NCBI GenBank assembly: GCA_004173515.1
Contig: SECN01000060.1
Location: 1-37,389 of the forward strand
Origin: Myxococcaceae bacterium
Lineage (GTDB): Bacteria > Myxococcota > Myxococcia > Myxococcales > Myxococcaceae
DNA length: 37,389 bases
Direction: 5' to 3'
In this document: positions 35,571 to 37,389 of the stretch, one piece after another
How positions within the stretch are numbered: the stretch's first letter is position 1
Layout of the letters: each line of letters opens with the position of its first letter
Position numbers and translations under genes: made by a program
Notes under the pieces: generated by a model
Told to the model about the DNA's origin: nothing
What the model saw: the letters and a program-made list of their open reading frames with translations, nothing else
The model's database searches: none

Positions 35571-35756
35571 ATGAACTCCGTCTCACCCCTGAACGCATAC
35601 TTCGCGCTCATCGTGACCTTCGCGCAGAAATACCAGAAGGGCGCGGGCGTGGGCACGGTGGTGGCCCTGATGCTGCCCTACGTCATCGCGCTCTTCGTCC
35701 TGTGGCCCCTGCTCCTGGCGGCCTGGCAGGTGCTGGGATTGCCCTGGGGCTTCTGA
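35571..35756 (+). CDS. 61-aa membrane protein equal to the C-terminal tail of an AbgT-family transporter
   Basis: The peptide contains SPLNAYFALIVTFAQKY, then GAGVGTVVALMLPY and a hydrophobic end finishing in LGLPWGF. This is the pattern that ends p-aminobenzoyl-glutamate/AbgT transporters (TPLNAYF, QKY, GIGTL, MLPY, LGLPLG). Only the last ~55 residues of a ~500-residue protein are present. There is a stop just before the ATG and no upstream homologous sequence, yet GGAG lies at the right distance for initiation. It may be a relic of a deleted transporter or a retained two-helix micro-protein. It is 38 bp after the Rieske gene and 10 bp from the convergent cysteine-synthase-like gene. Confidence 0.7.
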   Translation: MNSVSPLNAYFALIVTFAQKYQKGAGVGTVVALMLPYVIALFVLWPLLLAAWQVLGLPWGF

Positions 35757-35766
35757 AAACCAGGCT

Positions 35767-36732
35767 TCAGCCCGCCTTGGGCGTCGCTCCAGGGCGGGGC
35801 AGGATGAGCTCCGTGGAGAAGTAGCGCTCCATGCGGTCGGGGAACACCGTCACCACCTGGGCCTGCGGGCCCAGGCGCTTCGCGGCCTCCACCGCCGCCG
35901 CGTAGTTGAGCCCGGAGGACGGGCCCACCGGGAAGCCCCGGCGGATGAGCGCCCGGGCCGTGCGCATGGCCAGATCATCCGACACGTCCAGCTCCACGCG
36001 GCCCGGCATGTCCGCCTCGCGGTACAGCTTGGACAGGCCGTCCACCACGCCCGGCACGCGCGCGCTGAAGCTGCAGCATTCAATGTCGCAGCCCAGCCCG
36101 GAGATGGGCCGCGCGACGAAGGGCGTCACCGGACAGCCGGCCTCCGCGAACGCCTGATACAGCCCCACGATGGTGCCGCCCGTGCCCACGCCGCTCACCA
36201 CGCCGTGCACCAGCCCGCCCGGCACCTGCGAGAGAATCTCCTGCCCCGTCCACACCCGGTGCGCCTCCGCGTTGTCCGGGTTCTCGAACTGGCGGGGCGC
36301 GTAGCCGCCGCGCTCCGTGGCCAGCGCCGCCGCGCGCGCGATGGCGCCCCGGATGCCCTCCGAGCGCGGCACCAGCTCCACCTCGCCGCCGTACGCGCGG
36401 ATGGCGATGAGGCGCTCCTCCGTCACGCCCTCCGGCATCACCGCCGTGAAGCGGCACCCCATCTGCGCGCTCGCCAGCGCCATCGCGATGCTCGTGGACC
36501 CGCTGGACGCCTCCACCACGTCCCCCCCCGGAATCAGGTCCCCCAGCCGCCACGCCTTCTCCAGCATGTAGCGGGCGATGCGGTCCTTCGTGGACCCGCT
36601 CGGGTTGAGGAATTCCAATTTGCACCAGATTGTCGGTCCTTCCGGGTCCAGCCGCACGGGGACGAGCGGCGTGGGGCCCACGGCCTGGAGGAAGCGACCA
36701 TCGGCGGGAAGCGGGCGACAGGGAGCGCGCAT
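35767..36732 (-). CDS. PLP-dependent cysteine synthase family enzyme
   Basis: 321 aa from ATG 36732; the frame is open upstream but without family sequence. The PLP lysine is K49 in FLNPSGSTKDRIA. The phosphate and substrate loops are EASSGSTSIAMALA and VSGVGTGGTIVGLY, and the C-terminal PLP-ring serine segment is GFPVGPSSGLNYAAA. It belongs to the fold-type II beta-replacement group (O-acetylserine sulfhydrylase, cystathionine beta-synthase). A two-Cys pair in GLGCDIECCSFSARVPG is unusual next to CysK. It may make cysteine, cystathionine or a related amino acid. It is divergent from the receiver-domain gene with 172 bp between starts. Confidence 0.88.
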   Translation of the reverse strand: MRAPCRPLPADGRFLQAVGPTPLVPVRLDPEGPTIWCKLEFLNPSGSTKDRIARYMLEKAWRLGDLIPGGDVVEASSGSTSIAMALASAQMGCRFTAVMPEGVTEERLIAIRAYGGEVELVPRSEGIRGAIARAAALATERGGYAPRQFENPDNAEAHRVWTGQEILSQVPGGLVHGVVSGVGTGGTIVGLYQAFAEAGCPVTPFVARPISGLGCDIECCSFSARVPGVVDGLSKLYREADMPGRVELDVSDDLAMRTARALIRRGFPVGPSSGLNYAAAVEAAKRLGPQAQVVTVFPDRMERYFSTELILPRPGATPKAG

Positions 36733-36904
36733 GGGTTCATCCCTACCGCGAAACGGGCCAGGGGGGGAGTCACCCTGGTGCCCGGCAGCCGTGCTCGCCC
36801 CCTTGTTCCAGCGTCCACTCCCCCTGGAAGCGACATTCCCGTATGGACGACACTTGGCGGACCGCGGTTCCGCCATTACGAATGAGGACTGTTTTTCCGC
36901 CCGC

Positions 36905-37389
36905 ATGTCATCTCCAGCGCCCACCATCCTGAACGTCAACGACGACCTGGCCAGTCGCTACGTCACCTCCCGCGTGCTGTCGCTGGCGGGCTTCCAGGTC
37001 CTGGAGGCGGGCACGGGCGGTGAGACGCTGGCGCTCGCGGATGAGAACACCGACCTGGTCATCCTGGACGTCCGGCTGCCGGACCTGAGCGGCTTCGAGG
37101 TGTGCCGTCGCCTGAAGGCCTCGCCGCGCACGCGCAGCGCGCTGGTGCTGCACCTGTCCGCGCAGGCGGTGGGGGCCGCGGAGCGGGCGCAGGGGCTGGA
37201 GCACGGCGCGGACGCGTACCTGGTCGCGCCGGTGGATCCGGAGGAGCTGGTGGCCCAGGTGCACGCGCTGTTGCGCCTGCGCCGCGCCGAGCGCGAGGTG
37301 CGCGTCCTCTCCGACCAGGTGCAGCAGCAGCGCCGGCTCCTGGACCTGGCGATGTCCGCGGCGGCGGACCCCATCGCGCTCTATGACGG
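36905..37389 (+). CDS. Receiver-domain signalling protein (probable hybrid kinase), N-terminal part
   Basis: The frame runs from ATG 36905 off the window end (161 codons seen). Residues ~8-120 form a response-regulator receiver: acidic pair in NVNDDLASRY, phosphoacceptor in LVILDVRLPDLSGFEVC, Ser in LHLSAQ. The conserved Lys position reads YLVAPVDPEEL, with Ala in place of Lys, which should weaken the phosphorylation switch. A coiled linker (REVRVLSDQVQQQRRLLDLAM) and SAAADPIALYD look like the start of a PAS domain, as in myxobacterial receiver-PAS-histidine kinases. The output domains lie outside the window. Confidence 0.85.
   Translation, partial: MSSPAPTILNVNDDLASRYVTSRVLSLAGFQVLEAGTGGETLALADENTDLVILDVRLPDLSGFEVCRRLKASPRTRSALVLHLSAQAVGAAERAQGLEHGADAYLVAPVDPEELVAQVHALLRLRRAEREVRVLSDQVQQQRRLLDLAMSAAADPIALYD

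Overview
The window is very GC-rich DNA with strong third-position G/C bias. Its gene content points to a myxobacterium, most likely of the Myxococcaceae (Corallococcus, Myxococcus or Pyxidicoccus type): a eukaryotic-like Ser/Thr kinase coupled to a PilZ protein, a VWA/thrombospondin-3 lipoprotein resembling the gliding-motility protein CglD, an NtrC-type two-component pair, an ECF sigma factor with its anti-sigma partner, receiver-PAS signalling proteins and large Cys-rich lipoproteins. The genus is an inference. I see no rRNA, tRNA, CRISPR array, insertion sequence or prophage.

Layout. 1-479: end of a CHAT-domain protein, convergent with a JmjC-like cupin hydroxylase (489-1496, minus). 1645-1864: a 58-codon small gene with a good ribosome binding site, followed directly by a hairpin and T run. 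1931-3357: ECF sigma factor translationally coupled to a zinc-finger/TPR anti-sigma protein. 3485-5119: acyl-CoA ligase. 5146-8795 (minus): oxidative pentose-phosphate operon zwf-pgl-gnd. 8987-10525: a FabL-like reductase with an altered active site, then an acyltransferase of phospholipid synthesis. 10627-11307 (minus): membrane-anchored protein of unknown function whose gene end is partly duplicated. 11790-17065: sbcD-sbcC nuclease operon; sbcC carries a disordered insert and a codon-usage switch. 17078-18834 (minus): PilZ protein and kinase, divergent from the CglD-like lipoprotein (19028-22456). 22597-25164 (minus): a metallo-beta-lactamase-fold hydrolase followed by a frameshifted M14 carboxypeptidase. 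25344-28240: histidine kinase and sigma-54 activator, convergent with a TPR protein. 28818-29396: predicted phospholipase A2-like protein. 29457-31499 (minus): lipoprotein with five Cys/EF-hand-like repeats and a receptor-L-like domain. 31834-34305: copper/silver-type P-type ATPase with YHS and two metal-binding modules. 34441-35532: Rieske oxygenase. 35571-35756: an orphan AbgT-transporter tail. 35767-36732 (minus): cysteine-synthase-family enzyme. 36905-end: receiver domain of a truncated signalling protein.

Coherent units are zwf-pgl-gnd (NADPH and pentose supply), sbcDC (repair of DNA hairpins and blocked ends), PilZ-kinase/CglD-like (probable surface or motility signalling), sigma/anti-sigma and histidine kinase/activator. 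Most other genes are independent housekeeping or accessory functions. I found no clear multi-gene defence island. The most novel-looking items are the PLA2-like protein without a signal peptide, the stand-alone AbgT tail, the small terminated gene at 1645, the mosaic sbcC and the FabL-like enzyme lacking its catalytic tyrosine.
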